Assembly (NCBI GenBank): GCA_003993805.1
Contig: RSEF01000005.1
Span: forward strand, 13,735,980 to 13,799,979
Length of the DNA: 64,000 bases
Direction of reading: 5' to 3'
Origin: Himantopus leucocephalus
Taxonomy: Eukaryota; Chordata; Aves; Charadriiformes; Recurvirostridae
Of the stretch, positions 11,451 to 26,032 are shown piece by piece (positions within the stretch are counted from its first letter, which is position 1; each line of letters starts with the position of its first letter). A model generated the notes under the pieces. The model saw only the letters and a list, made by a program, of their open reading frames with translations, was not told the origin of the DNA and made no database searches. The position numbers and the translations under genes are program-made.

Positions 11451-14400
11451 TTTTTTTAATTTTTTTTTTTTTTGAAGATACCATGCCAAGCCTTTTGAAA
11501 TGAAAGCTGGGGCAGGCCTAGTGGAGATTAATGTAGGAAAAATGCTGCTGGCTTGATAAGCCACAGATGTCTGTGAGATTTGCTGAGGCTGTTGACAGCT
11601 TGTGATGGTTTGCAGCTTGCAAGGTCCCCCTGCCCTGGGACCAATGTGCCGGATACATGGCTGGCAGCGCGGGACAGAGTTCAGCCCAGTGTGGTTGTTG
11701 GGTGAAGAGTCTGGGGAGACCTGGAAGAAAAACTGATGACAGCTTTAGACCTGGTCTGGACCCAGGCTATGGTTGCAGGGAATTCTTATGTGCTGCACCT
11801 ATTCATGCAAAAGGAGTGACTTTTTTTTTTTCTTTTTTTTTAAATAATGTCAGTACTAGCAGCTGTTTTTATAGCAATAATGGGAAGATATAAACTGATG
11901 AAATTCTGTGAAAGCATAAGATGGTGGTGGAAACCCAGCTTATTGTGCTGATCTTGGGGGGCTGAAAAGGTGACTTATGTTAGTAAAATCATGCCCAGTG
12001 GGTAGATAGGAGCTGTGCTTCTCTTAACTCTACATAATTAAAATTATACAACTTTTTTAGAGAAGACCTTCACTGAGTCCTGTTCAGTAGTGCCAATAAT
12101 ACTAACAAATTGACAGCAACTTGTTGTTTGCTGGCTTTAAGTTTAAGAGCATCCTCTCATCAAATAGTCACGGGATCTGTGCAGAGTGTGACGGGAGGTG
12201 CCCCTGCAGCCTGTTAGGAAACAGTGTGGTCTGGGTGCGATGAGAGTTTTGATCAAAGTCTTAATGATTCCTTCTCATTTGTCCTCACTTCCTTTTCCTA
12301 ACTCTCAGCCTGCTGCTTAAATTTTGGTAGATTTACAGAAGGGGCACTCTAAAATCTCAGTCCTGAATAATAACAATCACTTCAGAGTCTTTAATTTTAT
12401 ATGTTAAGTTAGGACTTCTCAACTATATAGCTTATTTTTTTATGTATAGATAAATAATTATATATGGAAATTATATATAAAAATATATATTGTTTGATTC
12501 TAATGTCATGTGCCGTATTATCACCTGGTCATTTAGAATTTCAGGTATTGGTTGTCTTTTTGGAAGAAAATATTTTTTTAAGTTTCTTCTGTCAGCTCAG
12601 GTTTGTGTTGTTTTGTTTTTAGAAAGTTACAGATGATTGCTTATATAAAAATATAATGAAATTCAGAATTTCTTGAAATTTTCCACACATCTAGACTACA
12701 TTCTTTGTGAGATGCTGCCAGTTAGACTGATTTTGAATGAAGCTCAGTTGTCTTCATGAAATTAAGGCCAAGTACTTCACTGACTTGTGGAGATAACGTA
12801 CACATCAAGTTTATCCCTTGCATGCTGTCAGTGACCTTTCATGCAGAAATCCCTTGGGAGTCTCATCCTCTGCTTGGATTAAGGTTCTTCTGAAGTTGCA
12901 TTCTTGCATGCCCTGATATTGCATGTTCAGAGTTATGTTAGACAGAAAATTAATTTAATTAAATTTGCTATTAGTTGTAATGTTGAAGTGATGTTTTTGT
13001 CATCACCTTAAAATACCTTTGCATATACTGGTGTTTATATGCAACTTCTTGGTAACAATACTTTCCCCATCTGGATAACAGATTGGAATTGGTATAACCC
13101 CAACATCCAACAAGTTTCAGGCAAATGCAGAAAATTGCTTTGCCAAAATATTTTGAAAATAATTTAAACCAAAATAGTCTTTTATTTTATTTTTTTTTTC
13201 TCAGAAGAACAGCAAAGTTTTCTGTAAAATTGTGATAAACACTAGGTAAGAAAGTATATTCAGATTATTTTGAAATGGATGTAGAGACTTAAATGCAAAT
13301 TTATCTATAATATGAATCTATGCATGTGCTTGTAAATGAATTCGCAAAGATTCAGGCCTTTCTTGTCATCCTTGCAACACTGTCATTTTTTCCTAGCGGC
13401 AGTCTCTATTGCATACCCAGGCTGGTAGAGTTTGCCTTGTGTCCAATCAACATCTCGCAGTACAATTTGGAGGCAGCTGATACTCAGCACATACGTTTTT
13501 ATAGGGAAAAACTTGTACATTGGTAGCATTGGTAGTTTGATAGAGGTAGCTGAGAAATAATTTCCATAAATGATAAGAAAACTTTTATTCCCTGTACCCT
13601 TAAACGTAGCAAAAGTTTTAGGGGAACTTTAAAGGAAAATGGTATAAAACTTATCAACAATGTAACTTTAGTTACCAAAATGTTTGGGTATTTGAAGAAG
13701 AAAATGGAAAATTGTTTCATTTCAATTGATCTATAAAATAAAGGGATTCCGATGTTTTTTTAGTAGGTGAGAAGGATGGAGACTGGCTATGTTATGTATC
13801 ATATTATATATAAAATCGTCTTGATCTCTTAGATCTTTCCCATGTTCTGTGTTCACAACTTGGGGTTAGGGGGGCGGAATAAAAGGTGTTATAGATCATG
13901 CTCATCTGATTCTTTTTGCTCGTGAGCACCCAAGAGACTGGTATAGCAATAGTAAAGTAAATACCTGATGCCATCCAGTACCATCATGGTATTAGTAAAG
14001 GAAACACTGTTATCTGCATTTGCAAAGGGGTAACTGAGGCAGCGCTCAAGTGAGCCCCAGAAGAGGGTTGTTTTTTTGGGTTTGGGTTTTTTTTTTTTTT
14101 CAGCTCTCCCCTTTGTGACTCGTTCAATGCAAAGAAATCTTCTGTTCTTGTTGGGTTTGCAGCTCCTGTGGGGCTCTTGGTAAAGCTCCCACGTGTTACT
14201 GTCTAAAATCTTGTATCTTTGGGTGGCATTTAGACCTCCAGTATTCAGGACATTGTTTTACCTTACTCAGAGGAATAAATGATTAGTTCATCATCTGTAG
14301 ATTGGTGTGCGCCTCTGTGGGGAAATCCAATGCTGTAATGTAAATTCAACTCTAGGAGTTTTGTGACGGGCAGCAGGGTAAAAATGTCCCCCCATCCAGG

Positions 14401-14861
14401 ATGGGAACGTGCCTCCCTGTCTGCAGACAAGGTTTGTTTTAGGTAGCTTGTCTGTTGTGCCAAGCCAGCCTGCAATGAGGGTGATTTCAGCATTGTTTGT
14501 AGCTTTATTATGCAAGTCTGTAGGGTAAGACATAAGCGCAGTTTAATGAGGCTCTAAGGAAAAAGGTTTTGAGCAACTTCTGCATTCGCTGAGGTTTTGA
14601 CAGACCACTGTGCTGTAGCTGAACTGAGCTATGACTCCTAAGTAGTTCTTAGTGCTTTGAATCTTATTTTCATGCTCTTAATGGTTACGTTATTTAAATC
14701 CATTATCTGTTGGGTGGAATGGGTCTTTAATCTGAAAATACCTTAAAGAAGCGGCTATCTGAATAAAATTGCTTGTGAAATTTTCTTTGTGGAAATAAAA
14801 ATACAAAATTTGCCCTATAAAATGTCAGAAATGGCACTGCTACATAAAGTCCCTGCAGGAC
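11451..14861. other. AT-rich noncoding stretch, no gene recognised
   Basis: Contains T-rich runs at 11451-11473 and 11821-11841, an AT-rich low-complexity patch at about 12421-12492, and a T tract at 14087-14100. Open frames are short (80 codons or fewer) and unrecognised. Nothing else could be supported. Confidence 0.55.
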
Positions 14862-14886
14862 TTTTTTTTTTTTTTTTTTTTTTTTT
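14862..14886. repeat. Poly-T homopolymer (25 nt)
   Basis: Twenty-five consecutive T residues followed by AAAG. It could be the poly-A tail of a minus-strand retroposed sequence lying to its right, but I recognise no such sequence there. Confidence 0.85.
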
Positions 14887-17800
14887 AAAGAATAAGGGAA
14901 AAGTGTAATTTATGCCTAGATAATTAGTGATGTTTTACCACTGAAATGTACACCACTTGGAGGAACAGTCACCGGAGCCTTTCACACCTGCATGGGGTAT
15001 GAAATTCCAAACAATTAAAACAATTAATATTTCCTCCTGAAAAGAAGTCTGTTGTGCCTTAGCAAAAAGGATATTGCAGGAATGAAAATGAATGTGGTAA
15101 AGCAGAATGTGTGATAAATGGAAAACAAAACAAAATGTACATTGCCATTTGGTCTTTTGGCTGAGAACTGAAAACAAGTAATATGGGGTTAAAAGTCATC
15201 TTAAAAATGAACAACTTCTCTGTATTCCTACTTATCTTCTGGCTGAAAGGAACTGTAGAAGAGGGGATACCATGCAAGTTTTTATATTAAATATTAGTTC
15301 ACTTTGTCCTGTCCTTGCTGTGTAGGTGTTCACTCTCTATTTCTCCAAAGGGACGAAAAAAAGATCACAGTGTATCAGTCACTTCATTTTTACACTGGCA
15401 TATTCCACGGATGTCATTAGATTTTAGTTGTCACAGTAAAAAATATTATATGTACCTTGAGACAGTGAATGCCTAAAAAGAAGGATCTTTTAGTTGACAG
15501 CTCCAAATGTCATTCTGTTTGTGGCAGTATATTAAAATTATTTCCTTAGAAGAGAAAAGGAGATAAGTTGTTTGACAAAGAAAAAAAATAATTGGCATTT
15601 GACTTCCAACAGTTTGTGTTTTCATAGTCATCTTTGTAGAGAAAGGGTGAAAAAAAGCATTCAAGAAAATGAAAACTGAGATCATTTGCATCCCTGGTGC
15701 AAAGCGGGAAGACCTGCCTATGCTCCGCAGGCACTCGGTGCCATCCCTTTCCTGGTTCCCTATTTTTGGAAGCCTCTGTAGAAGGTCAGTGGGAAACATA
15801 ACCCCTGGCTCCTAAGGCAAAAGCAGCATGGATTATCATTCACAAGAAACTAAAGATGGATTGCTAGTACAGAGAAAATAGTTACTCCTCTTAGTATTTC
15901 CTAGATGAACGCAAGCAGCTTGAATTTCAGTTGTTCAAAAGTAGTTGCTGAATTAAAAAAAAAAAAAGTTTAGCTCTAGGGTTTTTTTTCCCTTGGTCAA
16001 TCATCATTGCTTATATCTTCTGCTTGAAATCTAGTCACTGTTGCTGAACAAATATTTCCAAAACTACCTAGACAAAGCCTTTTAGTATAAATTTTAAGAA
16101 AACAGCTATTTGTGAATTTGGCAAGAATAATTCATATATAAATTCATAATCATACTTTGTTCTGTTTTAATGTGCAATTGCTGCACTTATATTGGGAAGA
16201 AATAAATACCTATATTGATACTTTATGAGTTTTATTAGAAATACCCATTGGAAAAAAACCATACAGCAGGTCACAAAAGAGCTGATTGGAAATCCCTCAT
16301 TTCCCTGGTGGTGGTCTCGTATTGAGGCTTCTTGGCTCTGGTCTCTCTAGTTAGACTAGGATGCACTGGACAGGAGGTTGCTTCCCATATCTGTCAGCTG
16401 TGCTGGATTTTGTCTTTTACAATGACAGCAACAACAAAAAAGTGAGGGATTCGGATACAGGGGAGTGTAAGGGTGAGATACATGGAGGATTTGACTTGGG
16501 GTTTTGTTCCCAGTACACCTGAGCCCATCCTACTCTTTAGCTCCAGCTCCCCAACAAGTGTGTCTTCATGAGTGTTACAACGCTGGGTTTTGCCTGTCAT
16601 AGCTGAGGCTCTGGTCCCAGGGCATCCCTGGTCAGGAGCTGTGACTTTGTCCCTTTCATGCTGAGTGGTGGCTGTGACTCTCTTAAGAAATCTCAGTACA
16701 TGCCTTCTCCGAGGAAAGTTTGGTTTGTGTTGTCTTTTTAAAATTTTTTAATATTAAATAAATATACTTTAAGATTTGATTATTTTAGAAGTTGTGTTTT
16801 AAAATTCTGTTCCTTCAGAACAGTATAAAGTGCCAATTTTGTCATTTCATGAATACCAAAAGCTGATTTATGGTTTCTTTTCACACTCAGTCATGTGTCA
16901 GAGGCAAAGGAGCAGCTGGTAATGTAACCAGTAAAAGTTAAAATAAAGGGGAGGAAATGCTATATAACAGAAGCAGAGGGATATTATTAGCTCCTGCACT
17001 CTGCTAGAGAAGATCCAGGGAATGAGAGAGGCTCTTTAGGAGGCCAGGGAAATTTCCCCGAGGCTCCTGTACCCATCTCCCGCACACCAGCTTTTCAAGA
17101 TTGGTGTTTCCCAGCAGGAGTTGGTCTGGACCAGGCTGTGCCACAACAGAGATGAAAGGTGACAGAAGCAGAGAGGTGCTGGGCAATCCCGCAGCTGAGT
17201 CTAATGCTTGCAGTGGTTTGGGTTTTTTTGCTTCAGTGTAATTAAGTGCGCTGGACGAGAGATAAAAATGTTATGAATTGAGGCAGCTTGAGGAATTAAA
17301 ACTGAACCTTTTTCTGCATGTTGCATTATCAAATTGTGCAGGACCAAGGTTTGAAGGCAGGTGGCAAAGTACAAACCTGTAATTGCTGATTGCACCTGGG
17401 CTGCAACGCTCAGAGGATGCCATGTCAGTAACACATGGAAAATCAGGATTCCTGTTCCTGTCCTGTGCAGCCCTCTGTCATGGGAAACACGAGGCAGTCC
17501 CTCTTCTAACCCCACCGAACTTGCTCTTACATCTCTCAGTGGGAAACTGCTCCAGACATTGATTGCTCTGGCAGTGCAACCTCCTCTTCTTCCTTCTCCT
17601 ATTTTACCACCCGCTTGTTAGATGAGCCCTCAACCCCCTGAGCTCAGTAGGCTGGTGAGGTGCTGTAATGTATACAAATTCATATTTCTGCAAGGAGTGA
17701 AAAGGCAAGAAAAATTAACATCTGTAATATTTAGCTTAAAAAGAAAAACAAAACAATAAAAAAAAAACAACCCGTAACACCCATCCCAACTTTCTTAAAA

Positions 17801-19331
17801 GAGAAAGAAGCTCTTCACATAGGAAACCACTGAAGGAGCATTTAGAAGGGCAAAGAAAGAATAATTCTGGAAAAGGTACATGTGATACCAAACGAGGCCA
17901 GGTCTGGCTCATAATGGTTTTTGTGACACTTCTGCACATATGCCAGATGAAATTCTCTTTCTTAAACACTGAGAGAGTTGAACCATACCCAATACACTGA
18001 AGGAGATACCATATACACTTGGTAGCGGCATGAATACTTCCCCGCGTCTGCCAAGGGCTCCTCTAGTGATACAGTATAAGATAGCATTCACTGTTTTCAT
18101 AAGTGCATTGTGTTGATGCTCATGGTTATTGCAGGATCAGCTCAGACCCACAACTGCTCCTTGATCATTTGCAGCTTCTAATGAACTATCAAATTGTAAA
18201 AATAAACCCTTGCAATTAGTCTTGTACATTTAACATCGCGTTTTACACTATGCAAAGGTCACCCTAGCTTGCATTTTTTTTCTGAAGTTTAGCCAGTTCT
18301 TTGTGGACAGCAGCCCCCAAATTCCTTTCTGCTGGCAATGGTTTTCAACTGAATTCATTGAAAGATTTTGTATTTTTGTCTGAAGATAGTGAATGAAAAT
18401 ACTTAAAGATCTGTCCCATAGCTATTCTTGACAATTTCTGCCAGTAATTTTTCTCCAACCTGATACTTCTCAAAAATACTCATTTCCATGTTGTCTTGGC
18501 TCAACTTCTTGTGCAATTCACAGTTTCTCTGCTAATCTTTAATCTTCTGTTGAATAATGTTTCTCCTGTGTCACCAAGTCAAACAGTTTATTAACGTCCA
18601 AACATGAGAGATCTCTTGCATCAGTTTTCTTTGATAAAATTTTTCTGGAAGAAAAAAGTAATTTAATTGGGTACACACAAAACTTGCTAAGTCAGTCTAT
18701 GTTATACACTCGCTTTCCCCTTTGTCTTGTCAAGCTTCTCTCTTCTTTCCTTTCTGTGCTCTATTTTTAAATATTGTCATTATGCTTTTTCACTATATTC
18801 TTGGGGGTTTTTTACCAGCTGAAAGCATCTGTGGCTTGGAAAACTTATCATAAATACTTAATGTAGCTGCTTCTTCCTTTCTTTCACTTCTGTGTCCATG
18901 AACCTGGATATACTAAATTTCTTGAGTTTTGCTTCCATCTTAGTTGCGATCATCTCATAGCCTGATTACCATTATTTATATCACCCTGATCCATCTTGAA
19001 AACAGAGGTGAAGTTCTCATTTAAAGCTGCATCTAGATCATCCTCAAACTATGTCCTATCTGTATTGTATATCACCCTCTTTTTTTCTTTCTATCTTGCT
19101 GTTCTCTTATTTGCACACAATAATCTTGTTGCTGTTAGTTCTGAAACACAATTATTCAAATATGCAAAACAGCATTTGTTCAAATTGTATTAAAAAATAG
19201 AATAATCTTTTTTTATAGACAGAGTGATATTTTTCCTGTACCTTGAACTTTTTTCTAAATCCATTTTGCACATTTTAAAATCAAGTGTGTATTTGTGTCA
19301 TCTTAGAAAGTGAGATATGTTTTACTTATTT
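14887..19331. other. Noncoding stretch, no gene recognised
   Basis: No family recognised. The part at about 18200-19100 is strikingly pyrimidine-rich on the + strand and could hide an old, highly decayed LINE, but I cannot match it to a consensus. Open frames reach about 108 codons (15473-15799 minus) without recognisable motifs. Confidence 0.5.
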
Positions 19332-19367
19332 AAAAAAAAAAAAAAAAAAAAAAANAAAAAAAAAAAA
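19332..19367. repeat. Poly-A homopolymer interrupted by N
   Basis: Twenty-three A residues, one N at 19355, then twelve more A residues. The N sits inside the homopolymer, so it marks an assembly break or join at low-complexity sequence and the true length is unknown. No retroposed gene is recognised to its left. Confidence 0.88.
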
Positions 19368-22300
19368 GAGCTAAAGAGGAAAAGCAACTGCTCCCAAACT
19401 GCAGATTGAAAATTAGTTTGTCCTTAGCAAGTGAGATGGTTTTGGCAGCAATCTCACTAAACAGGGATTTTCCAATCTTGGCTGCTAACATGAGATTCCT
19501 TGTTTAGGATCACATTGCTCATAGATTACAGAATTGGCCACAGAATAGACACACTACTCAAATGACAGATTTGTCCAACCTGTGCCGTGTTACAGGAAAC
19601 GGGGCCATGTTTTGTAAACCAGAGCTAATATTTTCCATCTGTAACCAAGTACAAGACCGATGAAGGACATAAAGAATATTCTGCAATGGAGAACGACTGG
19701 AAGAAGAAATCCCTAGTCTTTAAAAAAAAAAGCATTTTGTTTATTTCTCTTATTATAATTTGTAGTGCCCTGAAAATTAGTATTATTCTTTTCTAGAAAA
19801 GCATACCTTAAACAGCCCAAAGCAGCTATGAGCAGAAGGATTCTCCAGACTTTTGTAGCTCTTCTGCAATTTAAGACAAAACATTTCCATTTAGTAGTTG
19901 ACCTTGTAACATTCCCATGAAAATGCATTGCATATGTTGTTGGGCAAAATGTCAAAGATGGGTCAGTTATGATGTGCTTCCTGCCCCTCCTTCCTACAGG
20001 ACTGAACAGGCTCTGCCAAATTTGATTTCATTTCTAGTATATCCAAACTTCTATATGTTACGAGAAAACCAAGAACCCCTACTTCTGCTTTACCCCAGCA
20101 ATCCCTGTTGAATGTTACAAATCTAGAAATGAACTGCCAGATATTGGCCATAGAGAGCTTCCTGTTTCTCACACGAAGAATGAGCAATGGTAAATATTTC
20201 ACGTGCATCCACTTCCACAAATGCCTTATACTTGGGAATAGTCAACTTTTGGTAATTGTTAATAGCTATTTAGCTTATTGTAGTGCTAAAATGTCCTGCT
20301 GAAGTACCGCTTCCCATTTGGGGAGGGGGGAGATGAAGAGAGACCCCCACATTGGAGCTGCTCCTCTTTGATAGTCAGCGTGCAGAAATAACAATGCATC
20401 TCTTCCTGAAATACGTATGTCCAGGAGGCTGGGTGAATCCTGCCCTCAACTGGCCATTTCTTTTCCCTGATTGTAAAGGGAGAGCTGCAGATGTTTATGT
20501 GTTTATGGCCCTGATCCTCAAAGTTGCTGAGCGTCTTGTAGCCTGTATGCGTAACATCTGAATACTTGTATTTTTTCTGATTTGTCCTCTTCAGAGAGCA
20601 CTGGGAGATGCTGTTGCGTATTCAAAATTGGTTTAGAGAGAGGGGGAGGCTCTGGCAGCAGGGTAGTGTGTGTGGACAGGAGTTCACATTTGCAAGACTG
20701 GAACCATGTTTTAGAAGACTGGGCCAGAAGTGCCAGTGTGGAAGGGAGAGCTGTAGTACAATTAAAAAAAAAAAAAAGTTAAAGGCCCTCAATGGATGAT
20801 AGCGGGGTGCAAGAGGGGAGATGCATGCCAAGCTGGGACTTCCAGGGCGCTGAGGCAGTGTACCCAGCGAATGATGCTGCTTTTATGCAGAACAGATGGC
20901 CACAAAAGTTTCACACATGTAGAATGGGTTTTCTAAAAGGGCAGAATTTGGCTTGAAGTATTTCTCTGAGGTTGTGGTGCCTGCAGAAGTCATGAGGCTG
21001 TGTTTTAACCACAGTGTGAAAAATGCTGTATGTAGAAAGTATAGTCCTCTGCCCAGTTATATTCAATAGCAATGACTACACAAAGCCCATGAGTGGCTTT
21101 TCTTTTCCATAAAGATTGTCACTCCTTTAAACCACTGCACACAATTCCACCCTAATTTCCATTTGCACAGAGTAGCACATGGCTAATCTAGGACTGTGAT
21201 GGAGGTGTACAAATATTTTAAATTGCTCCTAGAACATAGGTTTCATGTATAAAGATTAGCAAATCACTGGTGGGAAACACAACTCATTATGTGTTTCAAG
21301 AGAAATAAAGTAGCAGAGGTTACTTTCTTTTACCAGACAATGGACCCAGTTGTAACATTTCAGTTAGTAATCATGTATTTCTGATACACAGACTTATTTA
21401 ACTTCTCGGTGCTTGTAAAACACTGATACTAAACTTTACATGAAAGTTAGCTCTAACAAAATAGTTTTCTCATACTGAGCAACAAACTTTTTCAGGAGGG
21501 AACAGCTTGTAGTGATGTTACAACCCCAGCCTTCAGTAGGCTATATAAGAGAAATATTGGTACCCTCTCAAATGGTAACAGTATTAGGGACTGATACTTC
21601 AAAGAAGCTGTCATCCTACCTTAGGTAGCCGGTGTCTATTAAAATTGTGATAGAAAAAAATTAGACCCTGCAATTAGGAGGTGGGGAAATGGGACCTGCT
21701 TAAGATGACTGCTGTTCCAGACTCTGGGAGTCTGTGCTAGTCTTATTGCAAACTAAGACTTTGAGCAATGGTCTTGGACATATTATAGTATTTGTAACTA
21801 CAATTTCAGTGAATACTAACAATACAAATTAGCCTTAAAGAGAGGGTTTGAGGTGTCTAGCTATAAGTGGTGTGTGTGTGTATGTTGCTTTTTTTCTGCA
21901 TTTTCATTTGGTAAGAGTGAGAAAAGTTTTTCCAAGGTAAGTTTAGTTTTGAATTTCCTTTAGATTGGGGTTGGTTTGGAATAAGAGCTCTCCTTGGGCC
22001 AAAAAGTAGTATACTTGTGTATTTGGTAATATTAATTCTTCTAGAGCGAACATTGGTATTGTTTTAATGTAAATACCTTTTTCACCTTATGAAGCAATAA
22101 TCATTGATGCTTGGTATTGTTTTTGCTAAGGTTAAGTCTAGAGTTCAAGCTTTGCTTAGGTCTGATTCGAGCAACAGATGAGCCTCGTTATTAACATTTC
22201 ACGTTAATCACAGGGAGATGGGACAGCAGAGCCAAGTACCATTTCCTACAGCTTCAGCCAGGAGGAATTGAGAGAGCAGCACTTTGGAGGTTGCTGTGTG

Positions 22301-25300
22301 GGGATGAAATTGTTTGGAATTGTAGAGTTTGTTTGACCTAGGTAACAGAGACACACAATAAAGCTCCCAAAATGAGAGCTGGTGTTGGAATTGCTAAATG
22401 CTGCCCTACCCTTTCCAAACAGGTCATGGACAATTGGCTATCTATCCACTGGGTCAGGGCTTATGGTAGTGCTTGTTCTGACTGGTTCAGATGAAAGCTG
22501 GTTGTAAGTCTTCTGCCTTAGCCAGTTTTGGCCGTGCGGTTCAAGGGCAGACATTAGCTGCTCCATGCACAGGCTGCTCCTCTTGTGTGGTAGGCTGTCA
22601 TTGGTTTTAAGATTAGTAACAAAGTTGGGAAACAGGGTTGTTTAAGAAAAAGAGAGGTAGCTGAGCCTCCATAACTACTGGATCTCTTAATGTTTGCAGC
22701 TACATGATAAAGGCCAGCTTTAGCAGACACACATTTCTCTTCAGCATTTGCCAGAAATACCCATCATGACTGTGACTAGGTCTGCTGATTGTGGCTTTGT
22801 TTATGAGTAGAATTGGAGCCAGGTTTATGGCTGTCAACACAAAGGATTCAGACACACATTTATTGTGGGAATGTAGTCCTGCACAGGTAGGATGAGTGCT
22901 GGCACTTGCAGGAACCTGCTCCTCTCTGGAGCAAGGTTGAGTTTTAGTTTTCCTAAACTGAACTGAACACTTCTGTAGTATTAAGGCAGTGGTTAGTGCT
23001 GAGATGGAGACTCCAGCTCAGGAAAGCCGAGGCTGTTGACTGAGTTCTTGGATCCTTGTACTTTAGTCAAAGTTGGGTGAGGAAAAGGATAATGCTTTGT
23101 CATGTCCAGTGTTGGTCAGGGACACATCATCTTGCTAAACAGAGCCAGTCTTGCAGCTACCACTACCCCAGAACCCCAGGTGGGCCCCGTAACTGGTTTG
23201 CTAGTTTTAATTCAAGAATGAGTGACCAAAGGCTAGATCTAGTGACAGCTAAGGATGGAGGTTAGCAATGGGACTGCAGACTTTCTTCTGCTCTTTGCCC
23301 TGCCTTTCAGGTTTAGGCTGAAGGCTGGGTCCGGGTGTGTGGTTGTCTAGTGACTCATCCTGGGGCAGTGTCTGCAGGTGGGATTAACACAAGATTAAGT
23401 AAAGATATGGGACCAAAGGGAATTAAAGCCTTATTTGTTTGGTTCTTCCCATTGTTTCCCATTTTGGGAAATTTACTTTTCAGCCTGTCCCCAACTTGCT
23501 CGGAAGCTCCTTTTGTGGGCGATACGTGAAGCTCCGAGCAAAGCTCTGACCCTTTACATTTCTTTTCAATGGTAAATTGTTATTTATAGCAAGGAGTTTG
23601 ACAGAGGCTGTGGAATTACTGGCTGTATGTTTTATAAAGCAAGCCAAATGAGGAACAAAAATAATTCGGATTCAAATTCCTCCAAGCCCAAGCTCTGCAT
23701 CAGCTCTGCTGCTATTCATGGGATCCATAAAAATCTGCATTAAAGCCTTTCAGATTTGTTGAGTTCTTCTAACATCTTGCAGAATTTTGACCTTTAGCCT
23801 AATTAAACCTTGGAAAAATAAGAATTTCATGTAGCTGGAAATTTGATAGCAGACATGGAAGATGGCACAGAAACTGTTAAACTGCTGCCATATGAGGACG
23901 CAAACAGGAGGAATATATGGAGCAAGGGGGACTGTGGTGTTACAATTTGGGAAAATCTGTTGTGTTTTGTAGAGCATTTCTCTGGGATGGGGAATGACCT
24001 GGGATGCCCTGGAGACATACCTGGGCACCAAGTCAGAGTCATGCGCAAACACGTGGTGAGGGACTGACTTGCACTTGGCCCCGACAGTTTGCTTTTCCAT
24101 TTGCACAGCAAATAGGTCGGTCACCACACAGGAAATTAAGAGGCTGCCATCTTCCTGTGACATGAGAGCAAGCTCCTGGGGCTAGGAAAGTCATTGAGAG
24201 GACAGTAAGAAAAGCCACAGCCAGATGGGATTGTAAGCTGCTGGGGAAGCACTAGGGAAGAATGGAGAAAATAGTTGTAATATTTGTAAATATTAGCTGC
24301 ATTGAACTGTATGTATCTTGGTCTTGTGAAAAGCTTTGGCAGTGCTTTGCGAAGGATTAGGTCTGCAGTGGAATGGGAGCAGGTGAAAACTGGAAGTGAT
24401 TGTGCTAAAACTCATGAGGTCTTACCCTTCCAACTGTTTATGTGGGCCAGCTTGTGTTGTCCCTGTTTTGATCACCTGCTTGCTGCTGAGTATTTTCCCT
24501 TTTCTTCTTGGACTTTAATGGAGCAGCAATCTAATAAAGGACTGGATTTCTTTTCCTCCTCTGTCCTGTTAATATGCTTTTAGGAAGATGAGTGAAATGT
24601 CCTGGCAAGCAGATCTGAAGCATGTCCCTGAGCTTTTGGGAGACCTGTGTTGTGTGTCCAGCACTCCCAGGGGTTCTGTCAGACTAGAAATGGGAGTTTT
24701 GTGTTTCTAAAAGGTGAGAAAAATCAGTATTTAGTTCCTTCCCTCATAAACACCACTCTTGTGCAGCCCTGCATGGTATGGTGGACTATGCTCAGGTCCT
24801 TGATGAGCTTTGGCCTTTCCCAGTCCATACTCTGTCCTCCAATGTATTTGGTGTGTGGTCAGAGAGCCCAGGGCTGCATGTGTTGAACCAGAAGGTCGCG
24901 GGTGGCCATTCCCCCGCAGTGTCCCTATGGTGTGCATCGTCCACACTTTCCTCACTGTGGGGGGCACTCTGAGAGGCCCATATTTCATACTGCCACGTTG
25001 CCATGACCCTCCATGACAAGGAGAAAATTTCAGTCGCTTGCCTCATTGGGTTGCAAACCTTTATGAATACCGCAACTAATAGCCTGGGTAAGTGGAAGAT
25101 TAATTTCTATACCACCTGGCGGCAAGCTGTGGATTAGGCTGCTGTCCCTCGTGTGGGTTTAATGTTGGAGGAACGGGGCACTTGAGTACCCAGACAATCA
25201 GCCTCTTGTTTAAACAATGAGCTTCTCGGTCTTGTTAGCCAGCACTCTTAAATTTTCATTTTATTCTGGTATGCAGGCTTGTGTGATGTGGAGAATTGCT

Positions 25301-25930
25301 TCAGCTCAGAAAGACTGCAAACCTGTTCAATTAAAGGAAATGCTCAGATCCAGCTGTTGGCGTCCCATGAATGCCAGTGCTCCTCATGCAGTAAATAAGA
25401 CCGACACACTCTGCCCTTGGAACAGATATGACGATTTGTGCCTTAATTCTCCCGAAAAAAGAGCCTTTGTTAGGGAAGGACGGTTGGGGAAAAGGGGAGG
25501 AATGCAAAGCTTGGTGCAGAAAATGCCCAGTGAGACGAAGTCTTCTGCAGATAACAGTGAGGGCTCTATAGCATGAGCCTAGTATCAAGGCGCCATAAGA
25601 AGCACGTACAGTACAAGCTCTGGTTACAGCTATAGAATTGTCTTGTAAATTTTGAATGCTTTCCTCTCATGAAAAAACATATGTTGCAGAGTAACTTACC
25701 CTATGCTTTCACTTCCAAGAAACAGGCTAACAAGCATAGCTGTGGTGTATGCGCACTCGCCGTGTGTGCAGGACTGTACACTGCACCATTTGTGGCTGGT
25801 TGTTTGGTTGCCTGGGCTTTGGTGATGTGTTGCTGCACTCCTTGGTGGGTGACAGGACTGTTTTGGGAGTAGTGGATGGTCAGCTGATTATGCCAGATGT
25901 CTTTGTACAGGTCAGGGAAAATAAGTGTGC
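19368..25930. other. Noncoding stretch, strongly T+G-leaning on + strand
   Basis: No gene or known repeat recognised over 6.5 kb. An A run lies at 20764-20777. Open frames at 23750-24163 (minus, 137 codons) and 25217-25576 (plus, 119 codons) have no recognisable motifs. The piece at about 23540-23830 is a mixed-composition, low-simple-repeat sequence of the kind often seen in conserved noncoding elements, but this is texture only. The line 25801-25860 counts A5 C10 G23 T22, an example of the strand bias seen in this half of the window. Confidence 0.5.
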
Positions 25931-26032
25931 GTATATAAAATATGTTTTATATATTTTTGGTATCGCTACACATATATAAAAATAATATATATGTTTATAA
26001 AAATTATAATATTGTATATATTTATATATACA
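25931..26032. repeat. AT-rich low-complexity tract
   Basis: About 100 bp made almost entirely of TATA, ATAT and TTATA words with very few G or C residues. Likely slippage-prone and variable in length. Confidence 0.85.

Noticed and set aside
10764..11459. Four overlapping open frames of about 90-130 codons on both strands
   Set aside because: Mutually overlapping frames on both strands are explained by local GC content; none shows a domain or a start context that singles it out.
17505..17600. Possible minus-strand CR1 scrap (words like CTCCAGACATTGATTGCTCT followed by CCTCCTCTTCTTCC)
   Set aside because: Only loosely similar to the CR1 GTTCCA..CACTCTCACAG..TTCTTCC region, and no diagnostic flanking blocks are present. 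Too weak to annotate.
18200..19100. Ancient LINE suggested by a long pyrimidine-rich region
   Set aside because: No consensus block could be matched. Pyrimidine bias alone is also seen elsewhere in the left half and does not identify an element.
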